The notes: generated by a model not told the origin, from the letters alone. 64,000 nucleotides of DNA from Clostridia bacterium (GCA_017577715.1 PKRC01000004.1:1-64000); one strand, 5' to 3'. Shown: positions 26,130-33,946, counted from the stretch's first letter. A program made the numbers and translations.

Positions 26130-26169
26130 AAAAAAGGACAGCGCTATCCTTGGCGTTTTGTCCTTTTTT
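26130..26169 (+). terminator. Intrinsic terminator after the uncharacterised gene
   Basis: AAAAAAGGACA and TGTCCTTTTTT form an 11-base-pair stem with inner GCG pairs possible. The run of six T and the run of A make it usable from both sides. Confidence 0.85.
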
Positions 26170-26234
26170 GTTTTCAAAAATGTTGTTGCCTCCATCTTCC
26201 AAACTCCAAAGAAATATGGTAAAATAAAAAAAGT

Positions 26235-26271
26235 ATTTTACAAATTATACTAATTATGTAAAATTTCGACT
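26235..26271 (+). promoter_or_regulatory. Inverted repeat and 0A-like box before spo0A
   Basis: ATTTTACA (26235-26242) and TGTAAAAT (26257-26264) are perfect 8-base arms with a 14-base centre. They are directly followed by TTCGACT (26265-26271), six of seven bases of the Spo0A box TTCGACA. This lies 64 bases before spo0A. Autoregulation by Spo0A is known in Bacillus; here it is inferred only. Confidence 0.4.
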
Positions 26272-26334
26272 TAAAATAACAAATTTCGCATAAATTTAAC
26301 ATTAAATGCATTAATTTGAGGGGTGAGGGTAAAA

Positions 26335-27105
26335 ATGGAATCGAAAATTAGAGTTGTCGTCTTGGATGATAATATGGGCATAAGGGAGATTTTAAAGGAT
26401 TACGTCAACATGCAGGATGATATGGAGGTGGTTGGAGTAGCTGGAGATGGAGTGACAGGCTTGGAAGTCATAAAGGCAACTTGTCCCGATGTCGTCATCA
26501 TGGATATGATCATGCCGCAGCTGGATGGGTTGGGGGTGCTTGAACACCTCAATACGGGTAGTTTGCAACCTTCTCCTTCGGTGATATGTTTATCAGCGGT
26601 AGGGCAGGAGGACTTAATTCGCAAAGCCATAGAATTGGGAGCCAAATATTATATGGTAAAGCCCTTTGATTTAGCAATGATGGTAAAGAGGATAAGGGAA
26701 GTCGTGCGTAAAATCGAACCTGCTAAGGTCAATGCAGCAAGTGTCGTAAAAAGTGAAAACCTAGAAGAAAGGATTTCCAGTATATTTTTGACTATCGGAA
26801 TCCCCGCTCACATCAAAGGTTATCATTTCTTGAGAGAAGCCATCAAGATGGTGGTGGAAAACTCCGAACTTATAAACTGCATTACTAAAGAGCTATATCC
26901 GGGCATTGCCAAAAAATTTAATACCACCCCCAGCAAGGTGGAACGGGCCATTCGCCATGCCATCGATGTGGCATGGAGCCGCGGTAAAGTGGAAAATATC
27001 AACAAACTGTTTGGGTATGTTGTATACAGTAAGAATGAAAAGCCTACCAATGGAGAGTTTATTGCGTTGGTTGCCGATAAGCTGAGCATGGAATGGTCGG
27101 CATAG
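26335..27105 (+). CDS. spo0A: Sporulation master regulator Spo0A
   Basis: 256 aa from ATG at 26335 behind GAGGGGTGAGGG; a GTG 12 bases upstream lies inside that site. Receiver domain (about 1-120) with the acidic pair Asp11/Asp12, phospho-acceptor Asp57 (VVIMDMIMPQ) and the conserved VKPFD. The C-terminal domain (from about 145) carries the recognition helix region NTTPSKVERAIRHAIDVAW. It commits cells to sporulation when phosphorylated. In most relatives spoIVB lies immediately upstream; here the upstream neighbour is an uncharacterised gene, so the usual recN-spoIVB-spo0A block is broken. Confidence 0.97.
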   Translation: MESKIRVVVLDDNMGIREILKDYVNMQDDMEVVGVAGDGVTGLEVIKATCPDVVIMDMIMPQLDGLGVLEHLNTGSLQPSPSVICLSAVGQEDLIRKAIELGAKYYMVKPFDLAMMVKRIREVVRKIEPAKVNAASVVKSENLEERISSIFLTIGIPAHIKGYHFLREAIKMVVENSELINCITKELYPGIAKKFNTTPSKVERAIRHAIDVAWSRGKVENINKLFGYVVYSKNEKPTNGEFIALVADKLSMEWSA

Positions 27106-27126
27106 TTGTTGAAGGTTTAATAAATG

Positions 27127-27157
27127 TTGACAGCGCCTTCCTATCATAATATGATAG
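27127..27157 (+). promoter_or_regulatory. Promoter and palindromic operator of the arsR operon
   Basis: -35 TTGACA (27127-27132), 17-base spacer, -10 TATGAT (27150-27155). The -10 is embedded in a perfect palindrome CTATCATA-A-TATGATAG (27141-27157). A repressor bound there would block RNA polymerase, which fits autoregulation by the ArsR protein encoded 62 bases downstream. Confidence 0.7.
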
Positions 27158-27218
27158 TACAAGGATATAATAGATAGACGACGTGGAAAATATTCGTGAT
27201 GGGAAGGATGGATTATAA

Positions 27219-27524
27219 ATGGACCTGTCCAAGTATCAGCATAAGGCTGAGCTTTTAAAGGTATTGGGGCATCCTGTAAGGTTATGTATTGTACACGGCC
27301 TTATGCATAATGAGTGTAACGTATCGGGAATTCAGGAGTGCTTAAAGCTTCCCCAGTCCACAATTTCCCAGCATTTAGGAATATTGAAGGCCAGAGGTAT
27401 CATTAAGGGAGAGCGACAGGGGGTGGAGGTAAAGTATTCGGTAGTCCACGATGATGCCATCAAAGTGGTGAAGATCCTGTTGGATGATGAGCCCCTTTTT
27501 TCTGCGGGGTCAAAGGAGGAATAA
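27219..27524 (+). CDS. ArsR-family transcriptional repressor
   Basis: 101 aa. Winged helix-turn-helix: AELLKVLGHPVRLCIVHGLM, then the recognition helix LPQSTISQHLGILKARGII and wing GERQGVEVKYSV. Cysteines occur at RLCIV, NECNV and QECLK, in the N-terminal half; they do not form the ELCVCDL metal site of ArsR proper, so a thiol or persulfide sensor (BigR/SqrR-like) is possible. It stops three bases before the next gene, a CoA-disulfide-reductase-like protein, and the operator described at 27141-27157 is its likely target. Confidence 0.88.
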   Translation: MDLSKYQHKAELLKVLGHPVRLCIVHGLMHNECNVSGIQECLKLPQSTISQHLGILKARGIIKGERQGVEVKYSVVHDDAIKVVKILLDDEPLFSAGSKEE

Positions 27525-27527
27525 CTT

Positions 27528-29207
27528 ATGAGTAAGAAAAAGCTGGTTGTGATTGGGGATGAACTGGATGGTATAAGGGTAGCTGCCAGGGCTGTGCGGC
27601 AAAATCCAGAGATAGAAGCAAAGGTGTTGATGCCTAGAGGACGTTTTTCGTTTGATCGTTACATACTTGCCTATTTCATTCAAAATGCTGATGAAGATGT
27701 TTTTTCTTTTATGGAAAGCGTCATGGAAAGTTATAAAGTCCAATATGGCATTGACATTTTAACGCATCTTAAAGTGATCGACATCCTTCCTCTTGAGAAA
27801 AAAGTGGTGTTTGAAGACTTAAAAGAAGGGGTTAGTTCAGCAGTAGAATATGACAAGCTGGTCATTGCCACTGGAGTTGTTCCGGTTGTTCCAGAGGTAG
27901 AAGGCATCAATCTGGGCAACGTCGTGTTCCTCACATCACTAGATGATATTATGGCCATCCAGGAGGGAATAGAGTCCGGGCTAATAAAGAAAGCAGTTGT
28001 GGTAGGAGCTAGTATGGCGGGAGTTTACACAGCTGAAAGCCTGTGGAAACGGGGTATTAAGGTTACCCTTGTGGAAAAAGGCCCACAGATCCTCCCCGAG
28101 TTGGATATGGAGATGGCTGAGCTGGTCAGCAGGCAGATGGGGCATAAAGGCGTTGAAGTGCTGGTGGGAGAGAAGGTCTTATCATTGATAGGCAATGCAA
28201 AAGGAGATGTGGTAGAAGTCCATACTCCCGAGCATATAATTCCTGCTGATTTGGTCATATGGTTGGAGGACATAAAACCCGATGTGGAAATAGCCAAGAA
28301 AGCGGGAATTATTATAGGGGATAGCGGCGCAATCGAAGTAGACAAGTATATGGAGACCAATGTGCCCGGCATATACGCTGTTGGTAGCTGTGTCCAGAGG
28401 ATTCATCATATAACCGGTAAACCTGTATGCCTTTATAAGCAGGCCGTTGACGATATGGCGTTCTATGTGGTCAGCGAGAATATAGCGGGTTCAAATGATT
28501 GTTCATTGGAGAAAGGCGTGTTGGGCACCATAAGCATACAGGCTTTTGACCTTGGGATAGCCAAGACTGGCCTTTCTCTACAGCAAGCCAAGGAAGAAGG
28601 CTATGAGGCCGAGACAGCCATCATCTCGGTCTATGACGATAAGTATGCGTGTGGTAGTAGTTATAGAGAAAATGTGGTTAAGCTGGTGGTAGATAGGTCA
28701 AATGGCAAGATATTGGGAGCGCAGTGCGTGGGAGGAGTGTTGTCAGATAAATTGGTGGATGCGGTTGCCGCTGTCATAAGTATGGGTGGTACGGTTAAGG
28801 ATTTGGCCATGCTGGATGTGACACGTCATTTTTCGTATTTCATGAACCTGCATCCCCTTTCTCTGGTAGCCCATGTGATGCTCAACAAGCTGGAAGGTAA
28901 GTTTAAGGGCATTTCACCCCTTGAACTAAATGACATTATGCGCAGTGAAGAAGTTATTCTGTTGGATGTTCGTACCCCCTCGGAGTTTAAAATGGGGACG
29001 TTGCCGGGTGCCATAAATATACCCTTAGAGGAATTGGAAGCTAGGAAGGATGAATTAGACAGGCAACGCAATATAGTGTTGATAAGCGAAAGAGGTCGTA
29101 GGGCCTATCTTGCCTTTATTAAGCTTAGGCAAATGGGCTTTGAACGTTTAAGCGTTTTAGATGGTGGATTGCTCGTATATCCTTTTGCGTCGGGTGTGGA
29201 TATGTAA
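27528..29207 (+). CDS. CoA-disulfide reductase/rhodanese-like fusion, catalytic cysteines lost
   Basis: 559 aa. The layout is that of CoADR-Rhd proteins: FAD domain (1-150), NAD(P) domain (about 150-270, VVVGASMAGVYTAESL), dimerisation domain (330-450), C-terminal rhodanese domain (about 465-559, VILLDVRTPSEFKMGTLPGA). Key residues differ. The first dinucleotide motif reads IGDELDG instead of GxGxxG; the SFxNC segment reads SFDRY, with Tyr45 where the redox Cys should be; the FAD-binding GDA segment reads GSC; and the rhodanese Cys is Ser520 (LISERG). The frame is intact, so this is not simple decay. It may be a non-redox or sensory derivative, or use other cysteines. Co-transcribed with the ArsR gene. 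Confidence 0.82.
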   Translation: MSKKKLVVIGDELDGIRVAARAVRQNPEIEAKVLMPRGRFSFDRYILAYFIQNADEDVFSFMESVMESYKVQYGIDILTHLKVIDILPLEKKVVFEDLKEGVSSAVEYDKLVIATGVVPVVPEVEGINLGNVVFLTSLDDIMAIQEGIESGLIKKAVVVGASMAGVYTAESLWKRGIKVTLVEKGPQILPELDMEMAELVSRQMGHKGVEVLVGEKVLSLIGNAKGDVVEVHTPEHIIPADLVIWLEDIKPDVEIAKKAGIIIGDSGAIEVDKYMETNVPGIYAVGSCVQRIHHITGKPVCLYKQAVDDMAFYVVSENIAGSNDCSLEKGVLGTISIQAFDLGIAKTGLSLQQAKEEGYEAETAIISVYDDKYACGSSYRENVVKLVVDRSNGKILGAQCVGGVLSDKLVDAVAAVISMGGTVKDLAMLDVTRHFSYFMNLHPLSLVAHVMLNKLEGKFKGISPLELNDIMRSEEVILLDVRTPSEFKMGTLPGAINIPLEELEARKDELDRQRNIVLISERGRRAYLAFIKLRQMGFERLSVLDGGLLVYPFASGVDM

Positions 29208-29323
29208 TGTGGGTTTTGTGGAAAAGTAGGCCTATATATCCACAGTTGGAAAAGCTATAAAATGAAGGCCTGGGGATAATTATGTGGATATTGTGGATAA
29301 CTTTATGAACAATTTGTAGATAA
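29195..29323. promoter_or_regulatory. Cluster of seven DnaA-box-like 9-mers
   Basis: One perfect box TGTGGATAA (29292-29300) and six one-mismatch copies: TGTGGATAT (29195-29203 and 29283-29291), TGTGGAAAA (29217-29225), ATATCCACA (29236-29244, opposite strand), TGGGGATAA (29271-29279) and TGTAGATAA (29315-29323). The first overlaps the end of the upstream gene. An AT-rich stretch (about 29330-29460) follows, with no gene up to 29494. The layout resembles a replication origin or a DnaA-titration site. Confidence 0.7.
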
Positions 29324-29493
29324 TTGGTGGAGGAAATATCTTGATTTTGATATAGATTTATATTAATTTATTAAGGGAATTTTATAGAGGCCCGTGAATA
29401 AAAAATAAGCGTATACCGCACAATTTATTTAATCTGTGTTTCAATTGAAAATTACATATAAGACAAATCTTGTTTCCGGAGGGATATAAGGGG

Positions 29494-29919
29494 ATGGCCT
29501 ATAAGAAATGCCCACGATGCAATTTGAACTATATTAAAGATACCGAGTCTTTATGTAAGGTATGCCTGGAGGAGGTTGGTAAATCTCTAAGCGATAACGA
29601 TAGGGAAGAGGAATACGATATTTGCCCAGAATGCGGTGAAAATATCATTGAACCAGGGGAAGAGATGTGTGATCAATGTGCCATGGAACGCATGAAAGAA
29701 GGAGAGCGCATTGAAGGTGACGGCTGGGATGATTTCTTATTAGCGGTTGATGAAGACGACGAGATATTTAACCAGGATATCGACGACGATTTAAGTTCGC
29801 TGGAAGATTTGGGCGATTTAGAAGACTTAGCTGAAGCAGAGGACTTGGAGCCCCTCGAGGATTTGGAGATCGATGAAGAAGTCGATGAAGAATTTGAAGG
29901 GGACGAAGAAGAGGAGTAA
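29494..29919 (+). CDS. Zinc-ribbon protein with acidic tail
   Basis: 141 aa from ATG at 29494 (MAYKKCPRCNLNYI). Two zinc-ribbon units: CPRC...CKVC at residues 6-28 and CPEC...CDQC at about 45-63. Residues 75-141 are almost entirely Asp, Glu and Leu, with repeated LEDL units. No membrane segment is seen. Such a tail could mimic nucleic acid or dock on basic proteins. The gene is not recognised; it lies between the DnaA-box cluster and veg and is closed by a terminator. Confidence 0.75.
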   Translation: MAYKKCPRCNLNYIKDTESLCKVCLEEVGKSLSDNDREEEYDICPECGENIIEPGEEMCDQCAMERMKEGERIEGDGWDDFLLAVDEDDEIFNQDIDDDLSSLEDLGDLEDLAEAEDLEPLEDLEIDEEVDEEFEGDEEEE

Positions 29920-29946
29920 TTTTTGGAAACATAATACGACTATATG

Positions 29947-29980
29947 CGCCTATGCTGTATTTGATAGCATGGGCGTTTTT
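29947..29980 (+). terminator. Intrinsic terminator after the acidic protein gene
   Basis: The 10-base arms CGCCTATGCT and AGCATGGGCG (one G-U pair) flank a 9-base loop and are followed by five T. Confidence 0.75.
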
Positions 29981-29991
29981 GTTTCTGTAAC

Positions 29992-30028
29992 AGGATAAGG
30001 GATGCCTATTGTTGGCATCCCTTATCCT
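29992..30028. repeat. Perfect 15-base inverted repeat upstream of veg
   Basis: AGGATAAGGGATGCC (29992-30006) and GGCATCCCTTATCCT (30014-30028) enclose the 7-base loop TATTGTT. It follows another terminator by only 11 bases and lies 85 bases before the veg start. The bases after it are ATAAATTTTTATTTT, a poor terminator tail, so it could instead be a leader hairpin or operator. Confidence 0.6.
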
Positions 30029-30112
30029 ATAAATTTTTATTTTCAAATATATTTTATGCCATTTGTGGCAAAAATAATCCTAGACGAAATTTTGTTTAAA
30101 AAGGTGAGACTT

Positions 30113-30370
30113 ATGATTGACGCACAGGCATTGATGAGGGTCAGAAAGGCAGTAGAGTCCAATATAGGAGAGAGGGTAAAACTAAAAGCAAATAGAGGGC
30201 GAAAAAAAAGCCTTGTTAAGGAAGGGGTTATCCAGGAGGTCTACCCCTGCATCTTTACGGTGCGCGTCAACATCGATGACAGGTCGGTCCAAACGCTTTC
30301 ATTTACATATTTCGATATACTCACATCCAATGTGGAAGTAGTAATATGCAAAAATAACGAGAGGATTTAA
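30113..30370 (+). CDS. veg: Veg protein
   Basis: 85 aa from ATG at 30113 behind AAGGTGA. The sequence RVRKAVESNIGERVKLKANRGRKKSLVKEGVI and YPCIFTVRVN...TLSFTYFDILT is typical of the Veg family (SH3-like fold), which affects biofilm and spore outgrowth in Bacillus by an unknown mechanism. In B. subtilis veg is followed by sspF and ispE; here sipL and ispE follow and sspF lies 6.7 kb away. Confidence 0.93.
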   Translation: MIDAQALMRVRKAVESNIGERVKLKANRGRKKSLVKEGVIQEVYPCIFTVRVNIDDRSVQTLSFTYFDILTSNVEVVICKNNERI

Positions 30371-30441
30371 ACATATTTTTCGACTGTCACCTATATTTAT
30401 TATAATAGATATCTTTATGGGACAAAAGCATGGGAGGAGGA

Positions 30442-32016
30442 GTGAAGGTGACCGTCGAATGCACGAGGGATGTTTTGAAAGTGGACCAAACTGTGGGGCA
30501 ACAGCTATCACAAGTGCTGGTAGAAGGGGATGTTGTGGTTCCAGAGGTTAAATCCGATATCGCCAGGATACTGGACGTTGACGGTACGGTAATTGTAAAT
30601 AGCAAAGAGGTAATTCAGGACAAGGTTATGGTAGAAGGAGCTGTGCTGTGTACAGTTCTATATGTTGGCCAAGGCGATTCCCAGCTTATAGAGAGCCTAG
30701 AGACAGAGATAGGCTTTACCCATTACCTGGATGTGCCGGGCGCCAAGCCCAACATGCTATCCACGTTGAAGTGCCAGGTGGAGCACATTGAGTATGAGGT
30801 CATAAACAGCAGAAAACTTAGCATAAAAGCGGTGGTCAACCTGCACAGCAGGGTTAACGAAGTCATTGGGCTGGAGGTCATACACAACTTTAAAGATATG
30901 CCGAATATACAGATGCTGAAAGACAAGGTAGCGGTATCGTACAGCCAGGGGCAGGGCAGTTCCCAGGGTATAGTAAGAGAAGCCCTGGAGTTAGAGGAAG
31001 GGATGCCTTCTATACAGAAGATATTGAAGAAGAGCGCATCGGTAAAGGTCAATAACAGAAAGGTCATGGATAACAGGGCGGTCATTGAGGGAGATATAAG
31101 GATTCAGCTGGTTTACCTGTGTGACGACCCCAACGAACCCCTTCAACATGTGAACTATGATATGCCCTTTACCCATTCTGTAGACATTGTAGGGGCATAT
31201 CAGGGATTGGAGTGTGCTGCCGACGTATGGGTACAGGAGCTCTTCGTCGAGCCGAGGGAGGATATTAATGGAGAGATGCGGGTGCTCAATGTGGAAGCAG
31301 TGATAGCAGCTGAAGCTCGGGTATTTGAGACCGAAACAAAGGAGCTGTTGATAGATGCATACTGCCCGGGATTGTCCATTCAGCCCAAGAAGAGAAGAAT
31401 AAGGTTGACGCAGACGGTGGGAGAAGTCCAAGATCAATTGGTGATAAAGGACAGCGTGACATTCCCGGAAAACGTTCCACAGGCTGCCAGGATTTTGTAT
31501 GTGGAAACAAAACCTATCATCACAGATCAACATATAAGCGATGGCAAGGTAGTCATTGAGGGAGTGCTGGTGAGCAAGGTAATCTACCAATCCACCGATC
31601 CATCCTATGGGCTGGCCAGCATAAAGGAGGATATCCCCTTCAGGCATGGCATAACGGTTGAAGGAGCACGGGAAAATATGGAATGCCAGAGCCAGCTGAT
31701 GGTAGACCATACCAGCTGTACTTTGATTGCCCCTGATGAAATCGAACTTCGTGCGGTGTTGACGGCGGAGGCAAGGATGTTCTCCAGCTTGGAAAAGGAA
31801 GTATTCCTGGATGTTGAAGTTGAGGAGCTGAAACAAGGGGAAGACGCAGGGATTTACGTGTATTTCGTTCAGCCGGGAGACAGCCTGTGGTCCATAGCCA
31901 AAAAGTACAACACTACGATAGACACCATATTGAAATATAACGATATAGCTGAGTCGCAGGTATTGACTCCGGGAGAGAAGCTGCTCATCTATAAGAAGCT
32001 TGAGGTTTCGCTGTAA
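30442..32016 (+). CDS. sipL: SipL-like spore morphogenesis protein (SPOCS/DUF3794 repeats plus LysM)
   Basis: About 524 aa. Three SPOCS (DUF3794) units lie in tandem (about 1-160, 165-320, 325-465), followed by a C-terminal LysM domain (YFVQPGDSLWSIAKKYNTT...LTPGEKLLIY). In Clostridioides difficile SipL anchors the spore coat by binding the SpoIVA ATPase through its LysM domain and is functionally like SpoVID. The start is not certain: the ribosome site GGAGGAGG (30433-30440) favours GTG at 30442 or 30448 over the ATG at 30430 that precedes it. It lies between veg and ispE, a common clostridial arrangement. Confidence 0.9.
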   Translation: MKVTVECTRDVLKVDQTVGQQLSQVLVEGDVVVPEVKSDIARILDVDGTVIVNSKEVIQDKVMVEGAVLCTVLYVGQGDSQLIESLETEIGFTHYLDVPGAKPNMLSTLKCQVEHIEYEVINSRKLSIKAVVNLHSRVNEVIGLEVIHNFKDMPNIQMLKDKVAVSYSQGQGSSQGIVREALELEEGMPSIQKILKKSASVKVNNRKVMDNRAVIEGDIRIQLVYLCDDPNEPLQHVNYDMPFTHSVDIVGAYQGLECAADVWVQELFVEPREDINGEMRVLNVEAVIAAEARVFETETKELLIDAYCPGLSIQPKKRRIRLTQTVGEVQDQLVIKDSVTFPENVPQAARILYVETKPIITDQHISDGKVVIEGVLVSKVIYQSTDPSYGLASIKEDIPFRHGITVEGARENMECQSQLMVDHTSCTLIAPDEIELRAVLTAEARMFSSLEKEVFLDVEVEELKQGEDAGIYVYFVQPGDSLWSIAKKYNTTIDTILKYNDIAESQVLTPGEKLLIYKKLEVSL

Positions 32017-32041
32017 AACCCAAAGTAATTTTTAAACTCAT

Positions 32042-32109
32042 GCGTGTTCATGCCCCTGAGAAATTAAGGCTAACATTTATTTGGGCATGAAAACACGCCT
32101 TTTGTTTTT
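32042..32109 (+). terminator. Long hairpin terminator after sipL
   Basis: GCGTGTT-CATGCCC pairs with GGGCATG-aa-AACACGC (14 base pairs, 2-base bulge) around a 27-base loop, then a mixed T-rich tail (cttttgttttt). The large loop and broken T-run make it weaker than the other terminators here. Confidence 0.6.
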
Positions 32110-32244
32110 ATAGGCTACCAAGTTAGTCTCCTTTCAACAGCTGATAAAGCGATAAAGCCTTTGGCAAGATACTGTATGCTAATGTATAATTTACTAAAGT
32201 GCTGCCTTTTTAATAAAACTGTAAGGATAAGGATTGGGGATACG

Positions 32245-33129
32245 GTGAGAAGGATTGTTTTAAAAGCTTATGCCAAAATCAATTGGGCGCTGGACGTGTT
32301 GGGCAAGCGCTCTGATGGATATCACGAAGTACGGATGGTCATGCAGTCGATAGATTTATGGGATATGGTCTCTCTTGTGGAAAAGGAAAATGGAATAAGC
32401 ATCGTATGCAATATGAATGGCATACCTGTAGATGAGACAAATACAGCTTATAGGGCTGCTGCTTTGATTAAAGAAAGGTTTGGCATAGAAAAAGGCCTCG
32501 AGATTGAACTACAGAAACGTATTCCCATAGCGGCGGGTATGGCTGGAGGAAGCGCTGATGCCGCTGCCGTATTAGTAGGGCTTAACAGGATGTGGGGTCT
32601 CAATCTTCAAGACGGGGATCTTATGGCTCTAGCCAGCTTTATAGGTAGCGATGTGCCGTTTTGCCTTGTGGGAGGTACTGCTCTGGCAGGGGGCAGAGGG
32701 GAGGAGATAACGGCGCTTTCTCCGGTTAAAGGGATATGGCTGGTGCTGGTAACCCCTGAGCAACGCATCTCCACAGCCGAGGTCTACGGCAGGTTGAATT
32801 TAAGCCGGATATCTGTAAAGCCCGATATAGCCAGCATGGTGAATAGCTTACAGCGCAGGGATCTTGAAGGTATTGCCCGGAACATGATAAACGTTCTTGA
32901 GGGAGTAACCGCCGAATTGTGCCCTTGGATAGATGTGGTTAAGAGCGATATTATGGGACAAGGGGCTATTGGGTGCTGTATGAACGGGAGCGGTCCCACT
33001 GTGTATGGCCTTTTTGGGGACGAGGGTGCGGCGCGAAAAGCATATGCGGCCTTAAGGCATAGATATCCGCAGTGCTATGTAGCTCAAACCACTGGTTTGG
33101 GAGTACAGGTAATGGAGGAGGCTTTTTAA
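32245..33129 (+). CDS. ispE: 4-diphosphocytidyl-2-C-methyl-D-erythritol kinase
   Basis: 294 aa from GTG at 32245 (RRIVLKAYAKINWALDVLGKR), with GGGG five bases before it; a longer in-frame extension has no ribosome site. GHMP kinase with the ATP loop IPIAAGMAGGSADAAAVL (about residues 91-108) and C-terminal GCCMNGSGPTVYGLF. Fourth step of the MEP isoprenoid path. The usual loop Gly-Leu-Gly is Gly-Met-Ala-Gly here, a tolerated change. It is close upstream of a nucleotidyltransferase gene (3-base gap). Confidence 0.94.
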   Translation: MRRIVLKAYAKINWALDVLGKRSDGYHEVRMVMQSIDLWDMVSLVEKENGISIVCNMNGIPVDETNTAYRAAALIKERFGIEKGLEIELQKRIPIAAGMAGGSADAAAVLVGLNRMWGLNLQDGDLMALASFIGSDVPFCLVGGTALAGGRGEEITALSPVKGIWLVLVTPEQRISTAEVYGRLNLSRISVKPDIASMVNSLQRRDLEGIARNMINVLEGVTAELCPWIDVVKSDIMGQGAIGCCMNGSGPTVYGLFGDEGAARKAYAALRHRYPQCYVAQTTGLGVQVMEEAF

Positions 33130-33132
33130 AGC

Positions 33133-33876
33133 ATGAATGCGGTAATATTGGCAGGAGATAACCAGGCCGATCTGGCCAGGATTAATGCAGCCAATAAAGC
33201 ACTGCTGAACATCTGTGGCCGTCCGATGATAGAATACGTCGTTGATGCCTTGAGGAACTCTTCTTCGGTGAGCAGCATTTCCATAGTGGGGCCGGTTAAG
33301 CTTTTAAAGGAGTGCATTGGGAATAGAATAGACTATTATTTTGAGGATAGGGGTTCATTTTTTGAAAACCTAGAAGCCGCAATGCAGCCCTTTAAAACCG
33401 ATAGGAGGGTTATAATTGTCTCATCCGATATACCGATGATTACAGGTCAAGTGGTGGATGACTTTGTGAACCGATGTATAAACGCTGATGCCGACCTGTG
33501 TTACCCAATTGTTGAAAAGAGCTTGAATGAGAGCATGTTTCCCGGCTTTAAAAGGACCTATGTACGTCTTAAAGAGGGTACCTTCACTGGAGGCAATATG
33601 TTTTATGTAAATCCTGCTATTATTGACAAGTGCCGCCAGTTTGCAACCCGACTGGTTGAGTACCGAAAGACCCCATGGAAGACGGCCAGAATTTTGGGAC
33701 TTGACCTGTTGATTCTGTTAACTATAGGCAGGTTGTCAATATCAAAGGTAGAACAGCGCTTTTATGAGCTTTTGGGCATAAAGGGAGTAGCCATCATATC
33801 TCCTTTCCCACAGCTGGCCAACGATGTGGATAAACCCAGCGATATTGAGATGGTGGAAAAATACCTTGCCCGATGA
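33133..33876 (+). CDS. MobA-like NTP transferase domain protein
   Basis: 247 aa. The GT-A nucleotidyltransferase start NAVILAGD.....ANKALLNICGRPMIEYVVDAL is clear (residues 2-40), though the Gly-rich loop after LAG is altered (LAGDNQADLARINAANK in place of LAGGxxxRMGxxK). A DIPMI segment supplies the metal-binding Asp. C-terminal hydrophobic helix LGLDLLILLTIGRLS. Substrate unknown. It follows ispE by three bases and precedes spoIIR, a neighbourhood common in clostridia. Confidence 0.8.
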   Translation: MNAVILAGDNQADLARINAANKALLNICGRPMIEYVVDALRNSSSVSSISIVGPVKLLKECIGNRIDYYFEDRGSFFENLEAAMQPFKTDRRVIIVSSDIPMITGQVVDDFVNRCINADADLCYPIVEKSLNESMFPGFKRTYVRLKEGTFTGGNMFYVNPAIIDKCRQFATRLVEYRKTPWKTARILGLDLLILLTIGRLSISKVEQRFYELLGIKGVAIISPFPQLANDVDKPSDIEMVEKYLAR

Positions 33877-33946
33877 TTAAAAAATTGAAAACTGTCAATA
33901 CTTCTAATATCAGCTTAAAGTACGGCAGGTATTGGGGGTATTGACA

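Noticed and set aside
29195..29323. Calling the DnaA-box cluster oriC outright
   Set aside because: Genes on both sides run in the same direction and dnaA/dnaN are absent, so the main origin is not supported without genome-wide skew.
30002..30112. Longer start for veg
   Set aside because: It would run through the inverted repeat; ATG 30113 with AAGGTGA matches the family start.
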